From NCBI GenBank assembly GCA_019426215.1, contig CM033406.1, forward strand, positions 4,665,001 to 4,729,000: a stretch of 64,000 bases of DNA, given 5' to 3'. Every line of letters begins with the position of its first letter. Within the stretch, counting starts at the first letter, position 1. The notes beneath the pieces were generated by a model. The model did no database searches. It worked only from the letters and a program-made list of their open reading frames with translations, and had not been told where the DNA came from. Origin of the DNA: Buddleja alternifolia. Lineage: Eukaryota > Streptophyta > Magnoliopsida > Lamiales > Scrophulariaceae. This document shows, one piece after another, positions 33,958 through 44,204 of this stretch. A program made the position numbers and the translations under genes.

Positions 33958-35042
33958 ATGTCTCGATTAAGGCATCCAATGCACTTAATAAAGTTCTAGA
34001 ATTAAATCTTAATATATGACCCCCACTTACTGGCAAAATGCCACATATAAATTTAATCCTTGATCTTATTAAGTTTAGTGGAGGGAAAGGATGCCTAGCA
34101 CCCCTTACTAACTTAGTATTATTTTTGTTTGGGAGAATTCATGTTCAAAACATTTATTTCGTCTCACTTTGCACATTTACCAATTTATATAGCGCATATT
34201 GATAACACACATGCTTCATACAACTAATGAACATGCATCGAAAGCAATAATACAATACACAAGTCTATGGGCTTTTATCTAGAGGGCTCAAGCCAATGGG
34301 CCATCATAAAATTGAAAAAGAAAAGCCTAGCTAATCTTCGTGGGCTCCAAGCTCCTCTTCTTTTGCATGATCTCCATCTTGAAAGGCCTATTCTATTTCT
34401 ATTTATTACAAAAGGTAATTTAAAACCTATACATAAATCTAGAAATAAAATAAAATGGGCTCAAACCGGCTCTTACAACCCATCAAAAGAAATACGTGAT
34501 CAAAAGAAGCAACCTAAGCCCATAGACATATGTCACCATCACATAATACATGCTCGCGATAAATAAAGCGCTTATGTTGGTGATTAATAAAAATTAATTA
34601 GTCCAACATAATTCATTTCCACAATAAAATTCCAAATTTTATTGATTCATATGAAAATAATCCTATTTATGAGAATTCTTTATTTAAATAAATAACTTAA
34701 TAAATAAAATTCTCCAAGAGTTTATTAATTAATTATTTCATTCAAATAAAGATCAATAAAAACTATATTGGGCTTAATTTTATCAAAATTAAATTACCAA
34801 CCATTGGCATATTCAAAATTAATTAATTAGGCCCAATAACTAATTTATTGAATTATCCACAATTTTAATCAAAACAATTTGGGTCCCTTTTTAATTAAAT
34901 CCGGGTCATCATCCTTTCGACCTACCCGGATAACTAAAATAGCCCAAACACATATTCAATTAAAATTTGGAGCTTAGGAAAATATAACCCGACCCATTAG
35001 GGCCCGAGTCAAGAAAACCCGGGCCCCGAAACAGGTCTGTGC

Positions 35043-35079
35043 GCTGGGCGCATGGCACAGTGTATGTCGTGCGCCCAGC
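35043..35079 (-). other. GC-rich hairpin in copia C leader
   Basis: gctgggcgca / tgcgcccagc, 10 bp perfect, 17-base loop, about 400 bases from the PBS. Confidence 0.6.
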
Positions 35080-35470
35080 AGCACGGTTTAATAGTGCTTG
35101 ACCGGACGTCCAGCGTCCGGCCAGCCCCTCCGACCGGCTCCGTGAAATGCCACGGCGTTGGGGGCCCACCCAGTGTGCACAGTGCGCACGCTGTGTGCGC
35201 AACGGGAGGCCGAAAAGGCCTCCTATTGCCCGCGCGCCCGGCGCGCAGACTGCGCACGCTTTTTGCATCATGCTCGTCTTGGGGTTATGCTTCTCCGATT
35301 CTCATAAAATTTATATTCCCAGATTCGGAACTCATTAAACTACAACTTTCATGCAGAAGCTGAAGCGAGATTCAGAATATTTTCATATGAAAAACACGTT
35401 CAAAGCAGGCCTCAAAAATTCAAAAAAAACAGTTAATCACATAAGCAATTAAACACAGAATTCAGAGATT

Positions 35471-35484
35471 GGCTCTGATACCAC
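35471..35484 (-). promoter_or_regulatory. Copia C primer-binding site
   Basis: Minus strand GTGGTATCAGAGCC, adjoining the 5' LTR; initiator-Met tRNA type. Confidence 0.9.
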
Positions 35485-35711
35485 TGTTGGGAATTATACA
35501 AATAAAATGCAGCGGAAAGTAAACTTAATTCCCAAAGCCCGAATCATCTCTAATCCTCGTGTTTAATTGTGTATAGAAAAATTACCGTTCTCGCGTATGT
35601 TTAATTCTGAACGTGATCCTTTTCTCTAACGCCGAATTTGCCAACGTCTCTAATTCGTCACGCCGGAATCAAAAACAAAAAACTCCTCCTTTCTTCCTTG
35701 TCAAAGATGGC

Positions 35712-35748
<37 letters not shown>

Positions 35749-36262
35749 GAGACTTTTTCTTGGAGAGAAAGTTATGTAAATTGTCTTGTGTTATTTTTCA
35801 CCTTGTGATATATTTATATCATTATGAAACAATAACACTAGCATGCAAGAGCCCTATTTGGGCGTCTATTTGGCCGCCCCTTAGTGGGCTCGGAAGCCTT
35901 CGGGCTTTCGTCTTGCTTGCTAATTAATTAATCGAATAATTTATTTATCCAATAAATAAATTGATAATCCAATTAATTCAATTCCTAATTAATTTATAAT
36001 TCAATTTCTCCAAGAAATTAATTAACTCATTAATTTAATTAATTAATTAAATTATCCAATAATTAATTAATTAATTACGGCATCCAATGCCGTGAATTTC
36101 TCTCAAGTCTTTTTCCCATGTTTTTCTTTTTGCACTTCCTTTAAGCGCGACTCTTTAGGTTCGTCTCAAAAGGCAATTAGGAGGAATCCAAAGGGGTGTG
36201 AGTGACACCTAGCCAGTCTCGTGGCTCACACCGTAACCCAATTGAGGGCATATACTCTAACA
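35485..36262 (-). repeat. Copia C 5' LTR with internal deletion
   Basis: Same ends as the 3' LTR, but cccaattgag jumps straight to ggcatatactctaaca. In the 3' LTR these points are about 840 bp apart (28720 and 29562). The junction shares gag with both sides. An AG run at 35713-35747 is expanded relative to the 3' LTR. The lost part includes the TTGACTGTCAA site and most of U3. Confidence 0.9.
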
Positions 36263-36863
36263 AATTCATGCATAAACAACCCCAAAAGAGTTTCGTTTAT
36301 CAAAGCGGGTAACTGATTCTCTAATTGGGTAAACGAATCAATATATTTCTCCACAGTCTAGATTTGTCGGTTCGAGGCCAATCATTCGTAAGCGTTACCA
36401 TCGCTCCTGTCATCAAAACGGGCAATGAGTGGATGTGTAAATTCCACTCACGTGAATTGTGGTCGTTTACGTTTGAACCAACGAAACCAATTTAGAGCCA
36501 ACCCCTCCATCACCATCATCGATAGTGGAATTTTTTGTTCGTCCGGAGTCGGGTAAAGATCGAAGTGCTGATCAACCTGGGCTAGCCAACCCAGCGGATC
36601 AACCCCATCAAAACTCGGCAGCAATGAAACTTGCTGCACTCCCTCCAGATTGGGGCGCGGGGGTTACTGGTGCGCCGTGGGCGTGTCTGTCGTGGAAGCG
36701 GTAGGCGTCGCGTGGCCACTAGTGCGTTGCTCGTGCATCTCCCTCATGAATTCCTCCATCTGTAACTTTAATTGATGAACGTCCTCCAATATTACACCAA
36801 CATTCTCCTTGAATTGGCTAATCCGCTGTTCGCTACTACTACCGGCGCGTGTATCAACCATGT
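36263..36863 (-). pseudogene. Reina-like gag, N-terminal part
   Basis: Starts MVDTRAGSSSEQRISQFKEN near 36861, with a heptad-like VLEDVHQLKLQMEEFMREM, then a stop or frame break near 36665. LPSFDGVDPLGWLAQVDQHF and MEGLALNWFRWFKRKRPQF follow (capsid domain of chromoviral gag). It continues to LGLFMHE before the copia C insertion and resumes at 27982. Would form the particle shell. The first codons of the longer frame (from 36963) read back into the LTR and are not part of the gene. Confidence 0.82.
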
Positions 36864-36902
36864 TTTTCGTTGGGGTGGATGATCCAGCGGGTCGGACCAA
36901 AT

Positions 36903-37274
36903 TGATGGGTGATAAAATTGATAGAACGAAGTACACAAAATTCAATACGCAAAAGATAAACAAGAATCAAGAACAAACATGTTCTTGCCCCAAATTCGAA
37001 TCCCTGAATGCATTCCCAAAAACCCTACTGATAAATATTTATATTGCATAAAACAATCCTTACCCTAGTAGGACTCTTGCCTTAATTATACTACTGACCC
37101 TACTAGGACTCTTACCTTAATTATACTACTGACTACTTAATAATTAATAATAACATAATAATATAACCATAATAAAGAATAAGTCGACTTGCTGCTGGTT
37201 CCACCCCCTTGTCCACGCATTTCTTACGCCTCACCCATCCTTTCTTGCTCGGTTCAGTAACCTGCTCCACATCA
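36903..37274 (-). repeat. Reina-like element 5' LTR
   Basis: TGATGGGTGATAAAATTG ... CTGCTCCACATCA, 372 bp; TSD gggag at 37275-37279. Confidence 0.9.
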
Positions 37275-38780
37275 GGGAGTGTACTTGGCAAACCCCGAAG
37301 TGGGCATTAGTTTCCGCTCTTTAGCCTCCAGCACTTTGTCTTCATCTCTGACTTTCCTCTTATTGCCACCTCCTTTACTCTTAAGCAACCCGAAGGTCTC
37401 TTCAATTCTTATGTACTTCTCAGTTCTGGCCAACAACTCTCCCATGGTTGATGGGGGCTTCCCTGCAATTGATTCATTGAACCTACTATTGTGTAAATTC
37501 CTCTGCATAATTCCTGACAATAGCTCAAGATTGACGTACGGCATTTCTAACACCGCATTGGAGAAACGCTTCACATACTCCCTCAAAGATTGTCCATCCT
37601 TTTAAGCCACTGTAAACAAGAAATATGCTGTCTTTGGGTATTTCTTGTTCATGGAGAAGTGATTGAGGAAGTGCCTAGTCAGCTGATCGAAATCAGTGAT
37701 AGTACCGGCAGGGAGTCTATTAAACTAAGCGTTCTTCCAGAAAGGGTGGTTCGAAAGATCTTGCAGTAGGCCGTGTCGCTGACATTATACATATCAGTCT
37801 TAGCATTGAACTTGTCAACATGTTCTTAAGGGTCTCCATCTCCTTCATACTCACTTAGGTGTGGAATTTTAAGCCCTGGGGGCAAAGACTCTGCTAAGAT
37901 TGCTGAGCAGAAGGGACTTTTCTTCGATGGAGGCACAGCCAGTGGCACCAGTTACATGTTCTCATATCGCCCGTAGTTCTCCAGACTTCTATCATGGCAA
38001 GGTTCATGCCTTCTCCAGCCTTCGTGCCTTGGCAAGGCCTCCTCGAGGGTCAATGAGACTTGACCTCGGCGAGGAGACCTGGGAGGCGTCAGCCTTCTAT
38101 CTCCGCCTCTCGGCGGCCTCTCAGGGGGTGAGACCGCTCTATTTTCTTCTCCTCTTGTAGCCTAATTTACCGAGGAGTTAGATCGCCTCGATCCAATCCC
38201 GTCGGGGGTCAAGGACTCCTGACCTCGGCTAGGGGATTGGCCTGGCACTCCTCGGTGAGGGTGATTCTTTTCTCGAGGCTCCGGGGCCTTGCGAGAAGAT
38301 GGAGAGTGTGGATCTTATAACCCCTACTCTTGAGGTTGGGGAGCCTCTGGACGACTTCTCGCATGGGGGTCTTGTCCCCTACTGGCTGCTGGACCAGGTG
38401 GTGCCCATGAAGGATGTGCTTGAGCGTATTGCTGAACCGCCCTCGCAGCTGCTCCCACGGAGGCATCTTCTACTAGAGCAAGTAGTGCCTCTTGGGTGAT
38501 CTCAAACACCCTGGAAGCAGAGGGTGGGATCATCGCTGGTATTACAGGCGGTGCGTTTTGCTCACTTGTCAGGGGTGCTACTTCGGGACCTCCTCCGCTA
38601 GTCTGAACATTGGGGGGGTTTTCTTCCCCCACTGGGTGGTTGGGCCTATCTTCAGGCATGGGGTTAGGAAGTTCCTCGACAGCAGCTGCTTGGTGTTGGC
38701 TGGTCATTCTATCTCCGGTAGTACGATCTTGTAATCTAGTTTGCATACTCAGTGGCTGGAGCGTTGTTCCCACAGATGCC
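37275..38780 (-). pseudogene. Tat-like gag, N-terminal and capsid part
   Basis: Likely start MQTRLQDRTTGDRM near 38753. A Pro-rich N-terminal region with EEALLALV-like and AVQQYAQAH segments is followed by a stop near 38324. Capsid core: HLSEYEGDGDP, FNAKTDMYNVSD, FDQLTRHFLNHFSMNKKYP, then SLREYVKRFSNAVLEMPYVN and LLARTEKYIRIEE, the retrotransposon gag domain of Tat elements. Several in-frame stops. It continues at 27020 after the Reina-like insertion. Structural protein of the particle, now broken. Confidence 0.82.
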
Positions 38781-38787
38781 GTCAATC
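38764..38787 (-). promoter_or_regulatory. Tat-like element PBS region
   Basis: The minus strand after the LTR reads gattgacggcatctgtggga; the second copy at 62773-62794 reads gtttggcgtcatctgtggga. This is the TTGGCGCCGTCTGTGGGA-type PBS of Tat elements with mutations. Confidence 0.65.
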
Positions 38788-39294
38788 TAATGATGGTAAA
38801 AATCGTCAGACAGTGAATGTCACATAATTGACCACGTGGAGTAGGGAAACCCATCCAACGCATGACAAACTAGGTTGAGAGTTGGTTAATGTATAGACTG
38901 CACTTGAATATAGTGAGCTGCCTACATACCCAATCAATGTGGTATCAAGTCAGTTCATAGTTCTTTTGTGGTTTTACTCTCAATAGCCAGTAAATTTTTT
39001 TGGAGAGCGTAGATAATGAGCATTTTCCAGTTTCTCTGAGGTATTTATAGGGAGCTGGTAGTGGACTATTGGCCGTGAACCTAGTTCTATCAGTAACCCT
39101 TTAGGCTTAATAATTAACGTTTTTATTGGTTTTTAGACTAATAGGATAGTCCAATTATTTTTAGTGGGTGTTCAGCCCTTTTTGGGCTTGTCTAGTGTGT
39201 TACCCGTGGACGTTGGACCGCAGGTGGCGCCCCGACCTGAATTGAGGATACATGTAATTACCATAATGACCTTAGACATTTTTAGTGCACATCA
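38788..39294 (-). repeat. Tat-like element 5' LTR
   Basis: 507 bp ending AGTGCACATCA. A second copy is at 62795-63321. TATA-like ggtatttataggg near 39040. Confidence 0.85.
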
Positions 39295-39862
39295 CTATAT
39301 ACTAGCATTTTAATCATTTATCCACTTTATCTTTCAATAAGGAAAAAAAATATTATAGAAATTACTAATTCTTAATCTCGGAAGTACTAGTCTAGTACAC
39401 AAAACAATATTTCAGTAACAAGTTTGTGGAATGAGTAGTAAGAATTACAGAATACTTCACGTAAAATTTTTGGATTTAAATATTTTAGTTTAGGGGTGTT
39501 TTTATTTTCCTATATTCTAAGATTGTGATTTGTTGCACATTTTGTCAGGAGTATTGATGCAATTTATCCTCACTTTGATTGTGCCGATGTGAGTTAGATT
39601 TTATATTTTAACGGACGAGACCAAAATTTAAAAAGGAAACAATCCTGTAGGACTATTGTTGCAATGTCAGAAACCATAGATACTACTTACAACAAACATA
39701 AAATACTAAAAGAGTTGATTATAGAGATGAAGCTGCGGAACTGCCACCACAAACTAGGACCATAAAATTTAGATTCAGAGATATATACATCCATGCATAG
39801 ACAAAAAGCCTAAATCATAAGACTTGTCAAATTGGCAAAAGGCATTACAACAAGAAGTAACG
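39295..39862. other. 3' flank of the GeBP-like gene
   Basis: AT-rich sequence between the gypsy LTR and the gene stop codon. No gene or repeat boundary is visible. Presumably includes the 3' UTR and poly(A) site. Confidence 0.5.
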
Positions 39863-40702
39863 TCAGTGATCCTCCTTGGAGTTCAAAAGACGATCGAAAA
39901 CAAGCTTTGATTGTGCACGCTTCAACTCCAACAGCTTGTGGTGGGCGTCAATCTCCTCCATTCTCAGCTTCTTCCACGCTTTTTCTTCCTCCTCCTCCTC
40001 CGTCTCCGTTTCAAACAACAACTCCATCATCCCGAACCTATGAATTCTCCCCACCACAGTTGCGTCCACTGTCATCGTCGTCGTCGGGGCTGCCAAAAGC
40101 CTCTGTTTCTCAACATTCATCACAATCTCCTTGGCCTCAGTTTCTTTCTCATTCTCATTCTCATTCTCATTACCACCACCATCACCCCATACTTTTTTCG
40201 ACAATTCATAAGCTCTGTGCTCATGGGCATTCGAAAAGGACGTCCTATTATGTTTACCCTCCTTCTCCTCTTTGCTCTTATTCTTCATGTATTTCCTCTT
40301 CAGCTTCCTAATCTTATCCCTCAACTGAGTCCTACTCACATCCACATGCAAATTCGTCTTGATTAATTCATGAAAAGCATTCAAATCAGTCTTTTTAGTC
40401 GCGTAATTGATATCAATCATCCCCTTTAATACCTCCATCTCATCCTTCTCACTCCAAACCCTCCTCTGGAAATGCGATTTCGCGGCGGGATCAGCCTTCT
40501 TGGACTTAGATCTACCGCCGTCGGATTTGACTATCGGGGCCGGTCCTAAGGAATCTGAAGAGGGCTTTTTTGCAACATGAGTTTGCTCTTCAGATGAATC
40601 TTCTTCTTCTTCTTCAGATGAATCTTCTTCTTCTTCTTCTACTTCCGATTCCGATTCCGATTCTGATTCGAGGGGTTTCTCTGCCTCCCCATTTTTAGCC
40701 AT
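39863..40702 (-). CDS. GeBP/storekeeper-like transcription factor (DUF573)
   Basis: Single exon, 279 residues from ATG 40702 (MAKNGEAEKPLESES). An upstream in-frame extension to 40777 would need a GTG start and is rejected. Residues about 12-40 are a Ser/Glu acidic tract and 55-75 a Lys/Ser basic stretch likely serving as a nuclear signal. The DUF573 DNA-binding domain is at about 78-173: FQRRVWSEKDEMEVLKGMID ... RDKIRKLKRKYM ... AYELSKKVWG. The C-terminus has a Glu run and a Leu-rich helix (HHKLLELKRAQSKLVFDRLL) like the leucine-zipper end of GeBP proteins. The family are plant-specific nuclear regulators, some acting in trichome and cytokinin responses; the target here is unknown. The frame is intact. 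The antisense frames at 39832-40366 are shadows of it. Confidence 0.92.
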   Translation of the reverse strand: MAKNGEAEKPLESESESESEVEEEEEDSSEEEEEDSSEEQTHVAKKPSSDSLGPAPIVKSDGGRSKSKKADPAAKSHFQRRVWSEKDEMEVLKGMIDINYATKKTDLNAFHELIKTNLHVDVSRTQLRDKIRKLKRKYMKNKSKEEKEGKHNRTSFSNAHEHRAYELSKKVWGDGGGNENENENEKETEAKEIVMNVEKQRLLAAPTTTMTVDATVVGRIHRFGMMELLFETETEEEEEEKAWKKLRMEEIDAHHKLLELKRAQSKLVFDRLLNSKEDH

Positions 40703-40751
40703 CTTAGAGAGAGAAAGAGTAGTAGTAGTAGAGTGTGGAGAATTAAAATTG

Positions 40752-40759
40752 TAGGGTTT
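40752..40759 (-). promoter_or_regulatory. Telo-box in the GeBP-like promoter/5' UTR
   Basis: AAACCCTA on the minus strand, 50 bases upstream of the ATG. In plants it is often found near transcription starts of growth and translation genes. Confidence 0.6.
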
Positions 40760-40810
40760 CAATTGAGAAAGGTTCACTTGAAGGGGTTATTACCAAGTTT
40801 CCATCCATCA

Positions 40811-40816
40811 GGCCCA
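40811..40816 (-). promoter_or_regulatory. Site II (TGGGCC) element
   Basis: Minus strand TATGGGCCTG, about 110 bases upstream of the ATG. Site II with a telo-box is a known pairing in proliferating-cell promoters, bound by TCP factors. Regulation by these is inferred. Confidence 0.55.
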
Positions 40817-40914
40817 TAATCGGCTTTGTCGTTTCAACTTTCATATAACCCCACCAATCAAGTGATCAACCAACAGCTTACACATCGCATTTTTTGCCTA
40901 ACATATTTACTTCA

Positions 40915-40924
40915 ATTTATTAAA
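40915..40924. repeat. TSD of the MITE, left
   Basis: atttattaaa, repeated exactly at 41766-41775; 10 bp, in the range for Mutator-type elements. Confidence 0.85.
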
Positions 40925-41765
40925 GGGATAACTTGCATCAACCTCCCTTGAATTATGGACAATTGATATTTACGCTCCTCACTTTTGAAATATTGGCATA
41001 AACCTTCTTTTTTTTAATTTTTCAATTAAATTTATTAATTAAAAAATAAAATACCCTTTATTTTTAGAGCTAAAAATGTTGAATTAGACTTAATAATTTG
41101 CTGAATTTTTTTTAAAAAAAAGTGTTATTAGATGACATTGTAATAAAATATAAAACATATTCATTCAAATAAAAATTAACTTATAAATATTATATAAAAT
41201 AACTACAAATTAATGGAAAATTATAACTCAACAAGTAGCAAACCTATATATATATATATATATATATTAATGAATTTCACTTAATTGAATGAAAAAAAAT
41301 CCAAATAGAACCAATATACTCAATTCCGAATATAAAATTATATTAAATACAATATAAAAAAAATTACTTGACAAATTGATTCAATTAATATTGCGATAGA
41401 AATAAAAAAATAATGTAAAAACAAAAAATAGCACAATTAAAACAGGAAATATTTATCCATTATAAACTATTCACAAAATTACGATAAGATTCTTTTTAAA
41501 AATATAATTTAAGATTTAGAGATTTTAGAAATGTTTCTAAAAAGAAATTCGTTTTAAATATTTTAATACAAAGTAATTTAATAATATTTTGACAATTTTT
41601 CATTCAATTAAACCTTTTTAGTTAAAATGTGAAGGGTATAATAGTCTTTTAACTTGTAAAGTTTAGTAAATAATTGAAGAATGGGAGGTCTTTGCCAATA
41701 TATCAAACGTGAGAGTGTGTGGATGTCAAATACCTATAGTTCGGCGAGGTCAATGCACTTTTCCC
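40925..41765. mobile_element. Mutator-type MITE upstream of the GeBP-like gene
   Basis: 841 bp with imperfect terminal inverted repeats of about 85 bp (GGGATAACTTGCATCAACC... against the complement of ...CAATGCACTTTTCCC), AT-rich interior, no transposase, 10-bp TSD. It shares GGGATAA termini with the element at 61042-61435. Its near end is 223 bp from the ATG of the GeBP-like gene. (TA)n at about 41250-41270. Confidence 0.85.
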
Positions 41766-41775
41766 ATTTATTAAA

Positions 41776-42149
41776 TATCATTTTACACATTGTTGACTAT
41801 TATGATTCTGTCTAAATTTTACTCTCAATCTTATTCGTCTTATTATTTTATTTCCACATCTTGTTTGATACAAGATAATATACATCAACTCCAATAAAAA
41901 TCATGAGAAACTATATACACTAGCATTTCAATCATTTATTCCAAATTTCCAATTCATATTTCAGTAATAACAAAAATATCATACACCACTATTTTTACAA
42001 TTTCCGAAACAATGAGATTAAATAATTGGGAGAAATATTCATAACCCCAGAAAAGTGTTATTATCAACCTGCCTGTTCTGTGAACAAATAATAATAATAA
42101 GAAACCCCACTATGAAAAAATTAAAGATGCAATTTACCTCCTCAAGCGT
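41776..42149. other. Non-coding spacer
   Basis: AT-rich, nothing recognised. Confidence 0.5.
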
Positions 42150-42691
42150 AGGGGTGTTCATCAGTTTAGTTCGGTCCGAAACCAAATCGAAATTTTGGCT
42201 TTTTAAAATTTTAGACCGAAAATCGAAGCGAAAAAGTTTGGTTCAGTTTATGGTCGAAGCGAATTTTCCAAAAAAAAAAAAGACCAAATTTGATTTTTGA
42301 CTCTCGCTTTTTTTATATAAGGTCCAAAAAGATTAATATAAATTATGAAGTGGTCGGGACAACTAATCAATTATAGGAGCATGCAATTCAATTGAGTGTC
42401 TGAAACTTCCACAAAAAATGAAAACTAAATAGAGATAATTGATTTTAATTTGACTAATTTTGATTCACCTTCTTTCTTTTCCTATAATTTGTCATTAGGA
42501 AACATACTTTTTTATAGTATTTGATCTATATTGCACTGTATAAAATAAAAAGAAAATTTGATTCTCGATTAACTGAACCGCACAGAACCGAAACCTCAAA
42601 ATCGAAACCGAATTGAAAACCATTTTTTTGTAAAAAAAAATAAAACAAAATTTCGATTTTCGAGCGATTTAGCCAATTTGTGAACACCCCT
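42150..42691. mobile_element. hAT-type MITE
   Basis: Ends AGGGGTGTTCA ... TGAACACCCCT. Long imperfect inverted repeats rich in aaccgaaac / gtttcggtt, and no coding. The ends are typical of a widespread plant hAT MITE. An 8-bp TSD is not clear. Confidence 0.75.
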
Positions 42692-42902
42692 CATGCACTC
42701 CACACATGCCACTCGTGTATTATGCGATTGATTTTAAGATTTTTATCAGTAAATAATTACTTTGCCTCTGATCTATCAACTGTTAGATCAAATCCCTTAA
42801 AATCGGCTGTCATTACTAAATACTTATATTTTACTAAAATTCAATTTATAACAACTGTAGATCTTGATCGAGGTCAACGGTTCATGTTAAATATCATATA
42901 TT
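42293..42902. repeat. Direct duplication, copy 1
   Basis: From the middle of the MITE through its right end and about 210 bp of flank (gcgattgattttaagattt, gatctatcaactgttagatc). Matches 44205-44805 in the same orientation with scattered differences. It is interrupted at its right end by the LTR at 42903. Confidence 0.85.
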
Positions 42903-44200
42903 TGTTGGGTTTTGATGATAAAAACATAGCGGAATAAAAATACTATGGAGGTGCATCTCCGATTTTACATATTCAAACCATGTTAAGAATAGTGTACCTT
43001 TTACACGAATTATAAATTTCTAAACCAGCTTCTGATTTTCAATTCCAAGCAGTGAATCAGCCACTGCCTCTAAATCACCATGCCGGAATCCAAAGCAAAA
43101 AATCTCTTCCTTCTTCTCCTTGGTGGACGGCTAGAGAAAAAAAGAGAGGTGGAAGTTCTTGAATTAGAGAGAAAGTAAATTGTGAGGCTAGGGTTTAATT
43201 ATTTCCACCAAGCAATATATATATTACAAAAGGGAAATAGTTAAGCCCATAAACCAAGCCCTATGGACGCCTACTTAGGTGTGTGCAAGCCCTTCAGGGC
43301 TAGTCCACATGCTTGATTTATTTTAATTAATTTTAATAATATTATTTATCCAATAAATAAATAATTAAATAACTAATTAATTTATGTTAATTCTATAATT
43401 AATTTTCTAAAGAAATTAATTAACACATTAACATATTTAACCAACAAGATCATCCAATGATCAATTAATTAATTACAGTATCAAATACCGAAAAACCTCT
43501 CAAGTCTTAAACTATTATTTTTTCTTTGCGATTCCTTTAAGGCGACTCTTTAAGTTCGTCTCAAAAGGCAAATGGGAGGAAACCAAAAGGATGTGGATAA
43601 CACCTAGCCAGTCACGTGGCCCACATCTTAACCTAATTGAGAACGAATGAATAGGATCATTCCAAACCTTTCACGCTGTGAATACCGTACGAGTATAAAC
43701 CCTTTATTCTTATAAGTCAAATGAGAGTCACAGTTCAGTCAAACTCACAGTACTTGACCATATGCATAAGTCTTAATGAGTCGAGGTCACTTAGTATACT
43801 CTTATGTCCAATATGAGTAACTCCAATGCTTTGACAAAAGACTTTTGACCTCACTCATTCATGACAGCATAGGATAAAAGCTCATTCACTTATGAGAGGA
43901 TAAATTTCATTTTGCTAATCAATTAAGACTGCTATTTTCCCATCAAGCGCACTTCGAGGCCGACCCCATCAATGGGTGAATTGGATCTAACTACTTTAGT
44001 GGTAGACTTGATGTCACAAGCACATTTTCAACATGTTTACTGAGGTCTAAGGTTCACGCGTACCTATCAAAGCTTATCAGTTCTGTCATTGACTGTCATA
44101 GAGTGAAACCCATGTGTCAAAACCGATACGAGTTTTGTTTGAACCCATCAGTCCCACTGATGTGTCTATGACACAAGCTCCCACTAACTAACCCACATTC
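42903..44200 (-). repeat. Truncated antisense LTR
   Basis: Starts TGTTGGGTTTTGATG with the cagcggaa-like block (catagcggaa). It keeps the shared LTR blocks (gcgactctttaagttcgtctc, acacctagccagtcacgtgg, cattgactgtca near 44090) but lacks the distal end. It is joined directly to duplication copy 2. Copy 2 shows the empty site (atatatttatatc). Confidence 0.8.
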
Positions 44201-44204
44201 TAAG

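Larger units (their letters stand above)
33511..35470 (-). other. Copia C leader
   Basis: About 2 kb untranslated. From gag upstream it has hairpins at 33726-33763 and 33917-33957 with a related motif at 33840-33870, then AT-rich sequence, then a GC-rich block at about 34985-35275. The frames within the GC-rich block (34960-35363) are on both strands and are not taken as genes. Confidence 0.7.
27983..36262 (-). mobile_element. Copia C: minus-strand, best-preserved pol, deleted 5' LTR
   Basis: 3' LTR 27983-29580, polypurine tract, pol and gag on the minus strand, leader 33511-35470, PBS 35471-35484 and 5' LTR 35485-36262. The 5' LTR is only 778 bp because about 820 bp of U3 are deleted. Related to A and B in gag, pol and leader layout. 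It carries a few stops and frameshifts but a nearly complete RT-RNase H frame of over 400 codons. Confidence 0.92.
27021..37274 (-). mobile_element. Reina-like (chromovirus) gag-only element
   Basis: Short LTRs (27021-27408 and 36903-37274), PBS at about 36890-36902 (minus: TGGTCCGACCCGC), gag and a polypurine tract (GGCGGAGGGAGT, 27409-27420). Without copia C the interior is only about 1.2 kb and has gag but no pol. The gag core (LPSFDGVDPLGWLAQ) is Reina-type. It is inserted in the Tat-like gag and split by copia C. The complete termini with missing pol suggest a non-autonomous element that moved in trans rather than a broken end. Confidence 0.85.
19966..39294 (-). mobile_element. Tat-like Ty3/gypsy, gag-protease only, with antisense gene
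   Basis: Runs on the minus strand: 5' LTR 38788-39294, PBS-like sequence, gag (38780-37275 then 27020-26577), protease (26576-25950), about 1.6 kb non-coding, an antisense spliced gene (24301-20214), a polypurine tract (GGAGTGGGGGG, 19985-20002) and only 19 bp of the 3' LTR. After removing nested elements it is about 7.4 kb. No RT, RNase H or integrase is seen, so it was probably non-autonomous or internally deleted. The gag and protease sequences and the antisense gene fit the Tat lineage. It hosts a Reina-like element and a solo LTR. Confidence 0.8.

Noticed and set aside
34960..35363. Overlapping frames on both strands in a GC-rich patch
   Set aside because: Open only because GC-rich sequence has few stop codons; this is the untranslated leader of copia C.
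39832..40366. Plus-strand frames of 151-159 codons opposite the GeBP-like gene
   Set aside because: They are Ser/Pro/His-rich shadows of the minus-strand gene; only that gene has domain similarity.
40703..40777. 25-residue upstream extension of the GeBP-like protein
   Set aside because: It would need a GTG start; the ATG at 40702 opens directly into the family's acidic N-terminus.
42150..42691. An 8-bp TSD for the hAT MITE
   Set aside because: Flanks ctcaagcg and catgcact do not match well enough, even using the duplicate copy.
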